Source: SAR202 cluster bacterium (GTDB lineage: Bacteria > Chloroflexota > Dehalococcoidia > Lucifugimonadales > JASMAO01). From it: DNA of 5,303 nt. The position numbers and the translations under genes are program-made. The notes under the pieces are model-generated. The model saw only the letters and a list, made by a program, of their open reading frames with translations, searched no databases and had not been told where the DNA came from. Location: assembly GCA_030754315.1 (NCBI GenBank), contig JASMAO010000167.1, positions 1 to 5,303 of the forward strand, in the 5' to 3' direction. This document shows, in pieces, positions 1 to 5,303 of the stretch. The first letter of the stretch is position 1, and each line of letters begins with the position of its first letter.

Positions 1-1407
1 GTAGTCTGGGTCAGATTTCAAATCATATAGCTCTTCTGCAGGCCTCTTCCCAAAGCAAAGGTCAAATTTCGGTTTCACATCGGGCTTGCTTCGATTCGTT
101 AGAAGCCATTCTTTTGTTGGGCCACCATCTAAATCGCGATAAACTAATTGGAACATGCCACCATAAGCCCCTAATTCGGCCATTCTATCTGGGTCAACTA
201 TGTTCGGATCCACCAATTCTCCCGGATGTCCGTTCGGCCATCGTTCAGGAGCGAAATTACGTATGTACAAGTAGTCTTGAGTCCTAATGGCTCTAGACGG
301 ATAAGGTTTGCCATCTTGTTGAGACAACGCAACGTGCCGCTCTCTACCTGTAATAACGTAACCCAAGTCAGATATTGATTTCCCTGAGGTCGATGCTGTC
401 ATTAAAGGAAGAAGACTTTCCACCATTTGATCGGGGGGAGTTTCTCCGGCAGCTTCGAGAAAAGTAGGGGCAAGGTTCATTAGATTGACGAATTCGTGTA
501 TCACTTTTCCTGGCTGTATATTCCCGGGCCATCTAGCTGCAAGTGTAACTTGAGTTCCTATATCGTAGAGATTTGCCTTTGAACGAGGAAACCCCGGAAT
601 ACCATGGTCGCCACTAATGACAATCAACGTGTTGTCCAATTCTCCGATGTTGTCCAATTCTTCCAGTATTATTCCTATACCTGCATCGACTGCCTGCGCT
701 TCACCAAGATAATCGTTAAAATCTTCCCTTATCTCGTGTACGTCTGGCAGGAAATCTGGCATTTTCCCTTTTAAATTATCTGGATCTAACCCCCACAGGG
801 CTTTCCCCGATCCTTTTTCCCATACTCTGTGAGTGTTAACAGGTCCCCACCAGTAGCAGAATGGATCACCTTTTGGAACATCATCGAGAAATGCAAGAAA
901 ATTACTACGGGTTTCTTCATATAAGGTTTCCTTGGCTGCTTCCACACCCATATCAGGAACAAGCTTGGTGGCCTCAATTGAAAATTCTCGCCACTTATTA
1001 CCCGATGGTTCATATTTGGCTCGGTAGCCACCGTATGGTGCATCTTCCGCAATTCCAGGTGACCAGACTTTGTACGTATAACCAAGGTGATAGCCTTTTT
1101 CTTCAAGAATTAACGGATACGTAGGTATAGATTCATCCCACCGTCCACCCTCCAATATGGCGCCCAATCCTGTCTCCCAGAAATATGTTCCGGATAAAAT
1201 AGAGCTTCTGCATGGAGTGCAACTGGGCACAGGGACATGAGCGTTTGTGAATATAGCCCCTTCATCTACAACTCTGTTGAAATTGGGAGTTTGGATAAGT
1301 GCATTTATAGAGTCGGGGCCTTCGAACTGGGAGTAGGCATTTGCATACCTGCCCCAGTCGTCAGCGAATATGAAAACAATGTTAGGCCTTTTGGTTGATT
1401 CCCTCAC
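1..1407 (-). CDS. Sulfatase, N-sulfoglucosamine sulfohydrolase-like (C-terminus cut by window edge)
   Basis: My translation from GTG 1407 runs open for 469 codons to base 1, so the C-terminus is missing. The product is a type I sulfatase that should hydrolyse a sulfate ester or sulfamate using formylglycine. Residues 8-17 (RPNIVFIFAD, then D17) form the first strand and the Asp pair for metal binding. C63-T-P-C-R67 is the formylglycine signature, followed by SSILSG. K113-V-W115 with SPG stands where most sulfatases have K-x-H. GPVNTHRVWEKGSG (residues 188-201) holds H193, SGDHG (265-269) holds D267 and H268, and K277 precedes NLYDIG. A near-C-terminal EELYDLKSDP lies at 458-467, so perhaps a few dozen residues are lost. 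The EKGSG, DHGIPGFPR and NLYDxGTQ blocks resemble, from memory, bacterial heparan-N-sulfatase-like enzymes; the substrate is unknown. There is no signal peptide. GTG is chosen because AAGGAG lies 8 bases upstream and the motif core starts right after it. It probably follows the upstream sulfatase in one leftward transcript. Confidence 0.93.
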   Translation of the reverse strand, partial: MRESTKRPNIVFIFADDWGRYANAYSQFEGPDSINALIQTPNFNRVVDEGAIFTNAHVPVPSCTPCRSSILSGTYFWETGLGAILEGGRWDESIPTYPLILEEKGYHLGYTYKVWSPGIAEDAPYGGYRAKYEPSGNKWREFSIEATKLVPDMGVEAAKETLYEETRSNFLAFLDDVPKGDPFCYWWGPVNTHRVWEKGSGKALWGLDPDNLKGKMPDFLPDVHEIREDFNDYLGEAQAVDAGIGIILEELDNIGELDNTLIVISGDHGIPGFPRSKANLYDIGTQVTLAARWPGNIQPGKVIHEFVNLMNLAPTFLEAAGETPPDQMVESLLPLMTASTSGKSISDLGYVITGRERHVALSQQDGKPYPSRAIRTQDYLYIRNFAPERWPNGHPGELVDPNIVDPDRMAELGAYGGMFQLVYRDLDGGPTKEWLLTNRSKPDVKPKFDLCFGKRPAEELYDLKSDPDY

Positions 1408-1415
1408 CTACCTAT

Positions 1416-1421
1416 CTCCTT
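1416..1421 (-). promoter_or_regulatory. Ribosome binding site fixing the GTG start of the leftmost sulfatase
   Basis: On the minus strand AAGGAG is followed by an 8-base spacer and then GTG at 1407-1405. No ATG lies close upstream in frame. The sulfatase core (RPNIVFIF) begins seven codons after this GTG, so this site supports the GTG start. Confidence 0.75.
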
Positions 1422-1510
1422 ATCGATTGTATCTAACACATAGAATTGAAATCTTAGTATATATTTTCACGGGTCAGGAAGATGCAATTTGCTACGCGAC
1501 ATCACAAACT

Positions 1511-1535
1511 ACCAATGGGCTACTTCCATTGTGGT
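1511..1535 (-). repeat. Weak inverted repeat across the stop codon of the arylsulfatase gene
   Basis: On the plus strand CAATGG (1513-1518) and CCATTG (1526-1531) are perfect 6-base inverted arms around a 7-base loop that contains the stop codon (1520-1522). The stem extends to ACCAATGG against CCATTG-t-GGT with one bulged base. In the minus-strand transcript the stem is AT-rich and is followed by AGTTTGTGATG rather than a U-run, so it is a poor intrinsic terminator. It could be an mRNA end or processing element between the two leftward genes, or chance. Confidence 0.3.
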
Positions 1536-3304
1536 TGCTCAACGTATACGTAGTAAGCACCGAGATCCAATCCTTGTTCATTGTAGAACCGGGTTCGTAG
1601 ATTTGTTGGTCCTGCTTCGAGTTGGACTGTGAACTTTGTGCTTTGTTGCCCTTTTTTCACTTGTTGGGTCTGGTGCCGTCCTCCCACTTCCAGTTCAGCA
1701 GCCGTAATGGGTAGAGCTTTCCCATCTGTATGCCTAACCTCATAGGTCATTTCCCCAAAATCCACCTGGGGAGTCCCTTTGATTCCGTCCGTCAATGCTA
1801 AGTTCGCCTCTCTCGGCCAACGACGCATATCAAACGTGTACGTGCCTGACCTGATAACGTCTATCTCCCAGTAGCCGTTGTATTCTAGGCCTTGGCGAAC
1901 CTGGCATTGATTCCAAACGCACATCGGGTCCTCAACATTACGCCAGTCATGGGAATTGACTAAAGCCTGTACAGGTTCGTCAATGCCTATCTCAACAGGT
2001 ATCTTCTCATCCGCCCTTTCAGTTACCTTCATCCACCAATCTTCATATGCCGAACGCAACCGTCTAACTTCCTCGGGATGGTCAGCGGCGACTTCGTTGG
2101 TCTGACCAGGGTCTAAACGTATGTCATACAGCTCGCTTCCATCGATCAATCTCCATCTCGACGACATCGCTGAACTCTTACGCCACTTCACCGGATTTGC
2201 CAACCGCTGAGAATCGGTTACAACGATACGTTCTTCCCAATTGGTATCCATCGGCTTTTCTGGAGATCCATTAGGAGTATCCACCCCTAAAAGCGAGAGT
2301 AGGCTCGTGCCATCAAATCCCATTTGAGAAGAATCACCAAGCCTACAAAGCTCCATCAGTGTCGGCAATATATCGATGTTAGCCGTCAATTCTTCCACAT
2401 CTCGCCCTCCCAACAAACCACCTGTTGGCCATCGAATAAAAAACGGTACGCGATGTCCACCGTCATACTGTGAACCCTTCTTGCCACGCATACCAGAATT
2501 GTGACCGCTCGTAACGAATTGATTGGCATCAACATCAACACCCCCCTGAGAGCCGTTGTCGGTCATGAAGATAAGGATAGTATCCTCTTCTAACTCCCAC
2601 TCTCTGAGCTTGTCACAAAGCACCTCGAAGTTCTCGTCAATGTTGGCTAACATGCCATAGTATCGGGCGCGGGACTCGTTTGGACTTACAGGAGGCAGAT
2701 ATGGATCGGTGTACTTGGGATCCACGATGTGAGGAACATGTGGCGCATTGGTAGCTATATAGCAGAAGAATGGTTCATCCTTATGTCGCTCAATGAAGTC
2801 AATGCCAAGATCAAACCACACGTCAGTGCAGTAACCGGGATATTTTGTCCATACACCGTTGGCGCAGTAAGTATCATCGAAGTAATCATTCCCCCAGTAG
2901 TCCGGAGTATTACCGACACCACCACCACCATGGCGTACCACCTCATGAAAGCCGCGATCCTCAGGCCGATAAGGATAATTATCCCCCAAATGCCATTTGC
3001 CAAACAATCCCGTTCTATAACCGGCATCCGAGAACATATTCGCCGTCGTGTATTCATCCTTCCGCAGGAGGGAACGCCCACCAATGGTATGCCACACACC
3101 TGTACTGTTGGCATAGTGTCCGGTAAGTAATCCAGCCCGAGTAGGTGCACACGTAGGACCAACATGGTAATCAGTGAGTCTCACTGATTCGCCGTAAAAA
3201 CGATCCAGGTTGGGAGTCTTTACAATTGCATTACCATGGCAGCCAAGATCACCGTAGCCTTGATCGTCGGTGAGGATGAAGACAACATTAGGTTTATTTG
3301 GCAT
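1520..3304 (-). CDS. Arylsulfatase-type sulfatase with extra C-terminal beta-rich domain
   Basis: A complete 594-residue type I sulfatase, expected to hydrolyse a sulfate ester; the substrate is unknown. All core motifs are visible: NVVFILTDDQGYGDLGC (residues 6-22, metal-binding D13 and D14), C52-A-P-T-R56 (the cysteine to become formylglycine), GKWHLG (K103, H105), HGGGG followed by PDYWGNDYFDDTY (residues 125-146), NAPHVPH (H189), FMTDNG (D249, N250) and RGKKGSQYDGGHRVPF (K275/K276 near the sulfate pocket). The small C-terminal sulfatase subdomain ends around SELYDIRLDPGQTNE (390-404). About 150 further residues (roughly 445-594) are rich in alternating hydrophobic residues and include MRRWPREA (493-500) and GAYYVYV (582-588). 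These suggest a beta-sandwich of the kind appended to sulfatases in Planctomycetota-like genomes. There is no signal peptide: the core strand starts at residue 6. The ATG at 3304 has only a weak purine stretch (AGGGG, 9 bases upstream), but no better start leaves the core intact. It likely heads the leftward unit, with the next sulfatase 112 bases downstream. Confidence 0.97.
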   Translation of the reverse strand: MPNKPNVVFILTDDQGYGDLGCHGNAIVKTPNLDRFYGESVRLTDYHVGPTCAPTRAGLLTGHYANSTGVWHTIGGRSLLRKDEYTTANMFSDAGYRTGLFGKWHLGDNYPYRPEDRGFHEVVRHGGGGVGNTPDYWGNDYFDDTYCANGVWTKYPGYCTDVWFDLGIDFIERHKDEPFFCYIATNAPHVPHIVDPKYTDPYLPPVSPNESRARYYGMLANIDENFEVLCDKLREWELEEDTILIFMTDNGSQGGVDVDANQFVTSGHNSGMRGKKGSQYDGGHRVPFFIRWPTGGLLGGRDVEELTANIDILPTLMELCRLGDSSQMGFDGTSLLSLLGVDTPNGSPEKPMDTNWEERIVVTDSQRLANPVKWRKSSAMSSRWRLIDGSELYDIRLDPGQTNEVAADHPEEVRRLRSAYEDWWMKVTERADEKIPVEIGIDEPVQALVNSHDWRNVEDPMCVWNQCQVRQGLEYNGYWEIDVIRSGTYTFDMRRWPREANLALTDGIKGTPQVDFGEMTYEVRHTDGKALPITAAELEVGGRHQTQQVKKGQQSTKFTVQLEAGPTNLRTRFYNEQGLDLGAYYVYVEQPQWK

Positions 3305-3373
3305 TGGTTATGGCCCCTGTAAGTCCATGATTTTTCACATTCTCTCGAACTGTAACCATATAGGGCGACTAAT

Positions 3374-3415
3374 TCAATAATTCAGATAGGTATCAAATAC
3401 TGTGCTCATTTTCAC
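3374..3415 (-). CDS. Putative 13-residue mini-ORF or leader peptide upstream of the arylsulfatase
   Basis: The reading frame GTG-AAA-ATG-AGC... ends in TGA and encodes (M)KMSTVFDTYLNY. It is preceded at exactly 8 bases by AGGAGGTGA, the strongest ribosome binding site in the window. The stop lies 69 bases before the ATG of the downstream arylsulfatase, which itself has a weak site. It could be a translated leader that controls the sulfatase transcript, a very small protein, or a chance match or remnant. I recognise no family, and a peptide this short offers no sequence evidence beyond the ribosome binding site and the spacing. Confidence 0.3.
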   Translation of the reverse strand: MKMSTVFDTYLNY

Positions 3416-3420
3416 TTTGT

Positions 3421-3429
3421 TCACCTCCT
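3421..3429 (-). promoter_or_regulatory. Perfect 9-base Shine-Dalgarno (AGGAGGTGA) in the divergent region
   Basis: The minus strand reads AGGAGGTGA, complementary over nine bases to the usual 16S rRNA 3' end. It precedes GTG 3415 with an 8-base spacer and ATG 3409 with a 14-base spacer. It is far from the annotated sulfatase start at 3304, so it cannot serve that gene directly. Confidence 0.45.
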
Positions 3430-3440
3430 GCACACAGGTG
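3422..3440 (-). repeat. Inverted repeat that could sequester the strong Shine-Dalgarno
   Basis: CACCT (3422-3426) and AGGTG (3436-3440) are perfect 5-base inverted arms around 9 bases. In the minus-strand RNA the second arm is the AGGUG of the Shine-Dalgarno. A competing smaller stem, CCTG/CAGG with a 4-base loop, lies within the same stretch. Two alternative foldings over a ribosome binding site are suggestive, but the stems are short and may be chance. Confidence 0.3.
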
Positions 3441-3456
3441 CCCATCCAAGCCAGAA

Positions 3457-3472
3457 CTGTAGATATTTACAG
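3457..3472. promoter_or_regulatory. Near-perfect 16-base palindrome, candidate operator
   Basis: CTGTAGATATTTACAG matches its own reverse complement at 14 of 16 positions; the arms CTGTA/TACAG are perfect and the centre is ATAT. It lies between the divergent genes and overlaps the possible -35 element of the rightward promoter, as expected of a binding site for a dimeric regulator. No regulator gene is in the window, so its identity is unknown. Confidence 0.35.
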
Positions 3473-3493
3473 CCGTGTGAACCGTGATAGCAT
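3466..3493 (+). promoter_or_regulatory. Possible sigma-70-type promoter for the rightward sulfatase
   Basis: TTTACA (3466-3471, five of six matches to TTGACA) is followed after 16 bases by TAGCAT (3488-3493, four of six matches to TATAAT). Transcription would start near 3500, leaving a leader of about 38 bases that contains the AAGGA ribosome binding site. This is judged by eye only, and the consensus may not hold in this lineage. Confidence 0.3.
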
Positions 3494-3524
3494 AAGGCGC
3501 AAATCAGCATCCAACCTTACATTT

Positions 3525-3529
3525 AAGGA
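3525..3529 (+). promoter_or_regulatory. Ribosome binding site of the rightward sulfatase
   Basis: AAGGA is followed by an 8-base spacer and ATG 3538. It supports this start, which places the core strand (PNIVFLF) at residue 5. Confidence 0.75.
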
Positions 3530-3537
3530 AAACCCAC

Positions 3538-4995
3538 ATGACCTCCCATCCAAATATTGTGTTTCTTTTTCCAGATCAACTCCGACCCGATTTTCTTAGT
3601 TGCTATGGCGCTGAATTTATCGACACCCCGAATATCGACGCTCTTGCCATAGAAGGAGTTCGGTACGACCGAGCCTACTCAGGATCACCCGTTTGCGTAC
3701 CAGCCCGAACAGCTTTACTCACTGGGATGAACGCGATTCGCAACGGGGTTACAGACAACTTACATAGGGTTAGATCTGATTACGCTGCAGCCGGTATTAA
3801 AACATGGCCACAGCTTCTTTCTGATGCTGGATACTACACCGCAGGTATCGGCAAAATGCACTTTTATCCGTGGGATGAACACCATGGATTTCAGCATCGT
3901 GTCATCTGTGAGGATAAACGTTGGCTTGAAGTCCGAGATGACTATTATCATTACCTCCGAAAGAAGGGATTAAGGAAACTTCACGGAAATGAACACGACG
4001 GATATTTCGAAAACAAAGGAGCAATAACTCACAAACTACCCTGGGAACATCAATGGGACCGATTTGTGGGACAAGAGGCCGTTAATTTTATAGATACCTA
4101 CGGCGGTGACGGGCCATTTGCGATGATGGTTGGCTTTCCAGGACCTCACTGCCCCTATGACCCGGCACACGACATACCCTGGAGCTACGATCCAGAAGAC
4201 ATGCCAGACCCGATTCCGGAAATTGAAACTGATACACCTGTGGTGAGGCAGGAAAATATCGAAGCCAACGAAAGACCATGGAACGGAGTGAATTACACAG
4301 ATTTCAAACTCTCGCATAAGAAGAAAATACGAGCACACTACGCATCACTGGTCAAGGGAATTGATCACGAGGTTGGCGAAATTGTCGCAGCCCTTGGCAA
4401 AAAGGGCATTTTGGATAACACGATTATAATATTCGCCACCGATCACGCTGACTACCTTGGGGATCATAACTTGATAGGGAAGGGTTCGTTCTACGAAACC
4501 TGTATGAAAATCCCGTTGATAGTAAGGGTGCCCGGAAAACAAGGTAAAGTTTCAAAAGCACTTGTCGAACTTCGAGATATTACCGCGACCATGTTGCATT
4601 TTGCGGAAGTTGATATCCCATCTAATATGGATTCCCAGGTCCTTCCTGAACTGTCAATAACAGATGCTGAGCCAAGAGATCGTGTGTATGGCCTCTTAAC
4701 TGACGGATGGATGATTTATGATGGCAGATGGAAACTCGCCAAGTATGGAACAGGTGAGAATGTGTTATTTGACCTTGATAATGATCCTTTTGAGCAGACC
4801 AACCTCATAAGGGATTCCAGCGTTTCCGCCGACTTAGCCCGGCTTGATACCGAGTTAACCAGCTACATCATGGAACAATACAGGATTGCAATGCACGATC
4901 GCCTTGTCCACTCAGGTGACATGTCTCAAGATGCAGGGTTTGGACGTGAGGGATGGAGCACTCAATTCCCGTCACCAGTGGATTTTGCGATTTAG
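3538..4995 (+). CDS. Sulfatase of the PDQ / choline-sulfatase-like type
   Basis: A complete 485-residue type I sulfatase. Motifs in order: PNIVFLFPDQLRPD (residues 5-18; D13 and Q14 at the metal site), C53-V-P-A-R57 followed by TALLTG (formylglycine signature), GIGKMHFYP (K106, H108), VGFPGPHCPYDP (H204), FATDHADYLGDH (D302, H303) and K315 in GKGSFYE. The C-terminal subdomain contains LFDLDNDPFEQTNL, typical of the family, then a tail to residue 485. The PDQ start and DH-x-DYLGDH block place it with the choline-sulfatase, phosphonate-monoesterase-like and YidJ-like branch, but the substrate cannot be named; such enzymes hydrolyse sulfate esters of small molecules or sugars. In DHADYLGDH an alanine (A304) replaces the usual glycine, probably a subfamily trait. 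There is no signal peptide. The ATG has a good AAGGA site. The propeller gene follows within 16-28 bases on the same strand, so the two are probably co-transcribed. Confidence 0.97.
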   Translation: MTSHPNIVFLFPDQLRPDFLSCYGAEFIDTPNIDALAIEGVRYDRAYSGSPVCVPARTALLTGMNAIRNGVTDNLHRVRSDYAAAGIKTWPQLLSDAGYYTAGIGKMHFYPWDEHHGFQHRVICEDKRWLEVRDDYYHYLRKKGLRKLHGNEHDGYFENKGAITHKLPWEHQWDRFVGQEAVNFIDTYGGDGPFAMMVGFPGPHCPYDPAHDIPWSYDPEDMPDPIPEIETDTPVVRQENIEANERPWNGVNYTDFKLSHKKKIRAHYASLVKGIDHEVGEIVAALGKKGILDNTIIIFATDHADYLGDHNLIGKGSFYETCMKIPLIVRVPGKQGKVSKALVELRDITATMLHFAEVDIPSNMDSQVLPELSITDAEPRDRVYGLLTDGWMIYDGRWKLAKYGTGENVLFDLDNDPFEQTNLIRDSSVSADLARLDTELTSYIMEQYRIAMHDRLVHSGDMSQDAGFGREGWSTQFPSPVDFAI

Positions 4996-5023
4996 AGCAG
5001 GTAAAGACATAGTGTCAACATCA

Positions 5024-5303
5024 ATGGATTCCATATACCCTACTCTTTTGAGAAGAGGGCACAAATATCTACATTGTCTCGGACAGAGAAATGGATTCTT
5101 CGGGGTTTTTGGAGCAACAGATGTTGCCTCAGGGTCAGACAAGTGGATCTACATATTAAACAGGTATGAAACTCTGACTACTACACGTATACGCTATGTG
5201 CCAATGACGGTTGAAGGGGATCTCGGGACAATGTTGCATCCAAAAGTTGACGGGGAAGTGGAACGACACGGTAGTGAGAAATTCCCTTCAGCCGTAATGT
5301 GTA
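5024..5303 (+). CDS. Probable NHL-type beta-propeller protein (N-terminal part, cut by window edge)
   Basis: An open frame from ATG 5024 runs 93 codons to the window end without a stop. It begins MDSIYPTLLRRGHKYLHCLG. FGATDVASGSDKWIYILNRYE (residues 29-49, split here as FGATDVASG and SDKWIYILNRYE) has the pattern of an NHL blade: a D-V-A strand, a short acidic turn, then W-I-Y-I-L-N-R. A second segment, VEGDLGTMLHPKVDGE (63-78), lies where a linker to the next blade would be. Such propellers bind ligands or proteins; some are lyases or lactonases, so no activity is assigned. No signal peptide is seen. The start is uncertain: GTG 5012 is in frame, 16 bases after the sulfatase stop and 10 bases after a weak AGCAGG, while ATG 5024 has no clear ribosome binding site. 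The close spacing suggests an operon with the sulfatase, and perhaps translational coupling. Confidence 0.72.
   Translation, partial: MDSIYPTLLRRGHKYLHCLGQRNGFFGVFGATDVASGSDKWIYILNRYETLTTTRIRYVPMTVEGDLGTMLHPKVDGEVERHGSEKFPSAVMC

Larger units (their letters stand above)
3305..3537. other. Divergent intergenic region between oppositely oriented sulfatase genes
   Basis: These 233 bases must hold the control signals for both the leftward and rightward transcripts, since neither start has another gene upstream. They contain a strong minus-strand Shine-Dalgarno with a mini-ORF, a partly palindromic site and one possible plus-strand promoter, each listed separately. I could not pick a convincing minus-strand -35/-10 pair by eye. 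Confidence 0.8.

Noticed and set aside
786..1124. Alternative frames of about 87-106 codons overlapping the leftmost sulfatase
   Set aside because: The sulfatase frame explains this region with intact motifs on both sides, so these are frame shadows.
1434..1487. Possible minus-strand promoter for the leftmost sulfatase (TTGCAT with TATATA or TATACT; TACAAT)
   Set aside because: TTGCAT matches TTGACA at only three of six bases, spacing is 18-20, and TACAAT lies too close to the ribosome binding site. AT-rich sequence produces such matches easily.
2918..2930. Short ACC trinucleotide run
   Set aside because: It encodes the HGGGG loop of the arylsulfatase, a conserved family feature, so it is not an independent repeat.
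2729..3165. Open frames of 93-136 codons on both strands overlapping the arylsulfatase N-terminal half
   Set aside because: They lie inside a well-supported sulfatase frame, have low-complexity or implausible translations (for example His/Arg/Ser-rich stretches) and lack ribosome binding sites. They are shadows of codon bias.
3402..3599. 65-codon plus-strand frame crossing the divergent region
   Set aside because: It overlaps the start of the well-supported sulfatase at 3538, has no ribosome binding site and no recognisable motif.
5043..5057. CTCTT/AAGAG inverted repeat after the rightward sulfatase, considered as a terminator
   Set aside because: The stem is only 5 bases with no U-run, and it lies within the coding frame of the next gene.

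Overview
The window is a compact sulfatase locus of about 5.3 kb, almost entirely coding. It holds three type I (formylglycine-dependent) sulfatases of clearly different subfamilies, plus the start of a fourth gene that looks like an NHL-type beta-propeller. Two genes run off the window: the leftmost sulfatase loses its C-terminus at base 1 and the propeller gene is cut at base 5303.

Layout: (1) 1-1407 on the minus strand, a sulfatase resembling the bacterial N-sulfoglucosamine sulfohydrolase-like group, starting at GTG with a good ribosome binding site. (2) 1408-1519, a 112-base gap with a weak hairpin across the stop codon of the next gene and no convincing promoter. (3) 1520-3304 on the minus strand, an arylsulfatase-type enzyme of 594 residues with an extra C-terminal beta-rich region. 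(4) 3305-3537, the divergent intergenic region. It holds a very strong Shine-Dalgarno in front of a 13-codon minus-strand mini-ORF, and a near-perfect 16-base palindrome overlapping a possible promoter for the rightward genes. (5) 3538-4995 on the plus strand, a third sulfatase of 485 residues, of the PDQ/DHADYLGDH type seen in choline-sulfatase-like and related enzymes. (6) From about 5024 (or GTG 5012) to the window end on the plus strand, the N-terminal 93 residues of a likely propeller protein.

The two leftward sulfatases probably form one transcription unit, and the third sulfatase plus the propeller gene form the divergent one. All three sulfatases carry the Cys-type C-x-P-x-R signature, so each needs conversion of that cysteine to formylglycine by an FGE or anSME enzyme encoded elsewhere. 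None shows a signal peptide: the catalytic core begins within a few residues of the start. That suggests cytoplasmic action on small or imported sulfated molecules rather than extracellular attack on a polymer. No transporter, glycosidase, SusC/D pair, maturase or regulator gene is visible.

Organism: a bacterium (Shine-Dalgarno sites, tight gene spacing, GTG start) with moderate base composition. Several divergent sulfatases side by side are typical of sulfatase-rich, often marine, lineages such as Planctomycetota, Verrucomicrobiota/Lentisphaerota, Poribacteria or SAR202-type Chloroflexota. The window alone does not decide between them. I see no RNA genes, mobile elements or CRISPR arrays. 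The locus is coherent and unusual in detail, but I find no clear evidence of a wholly new system.
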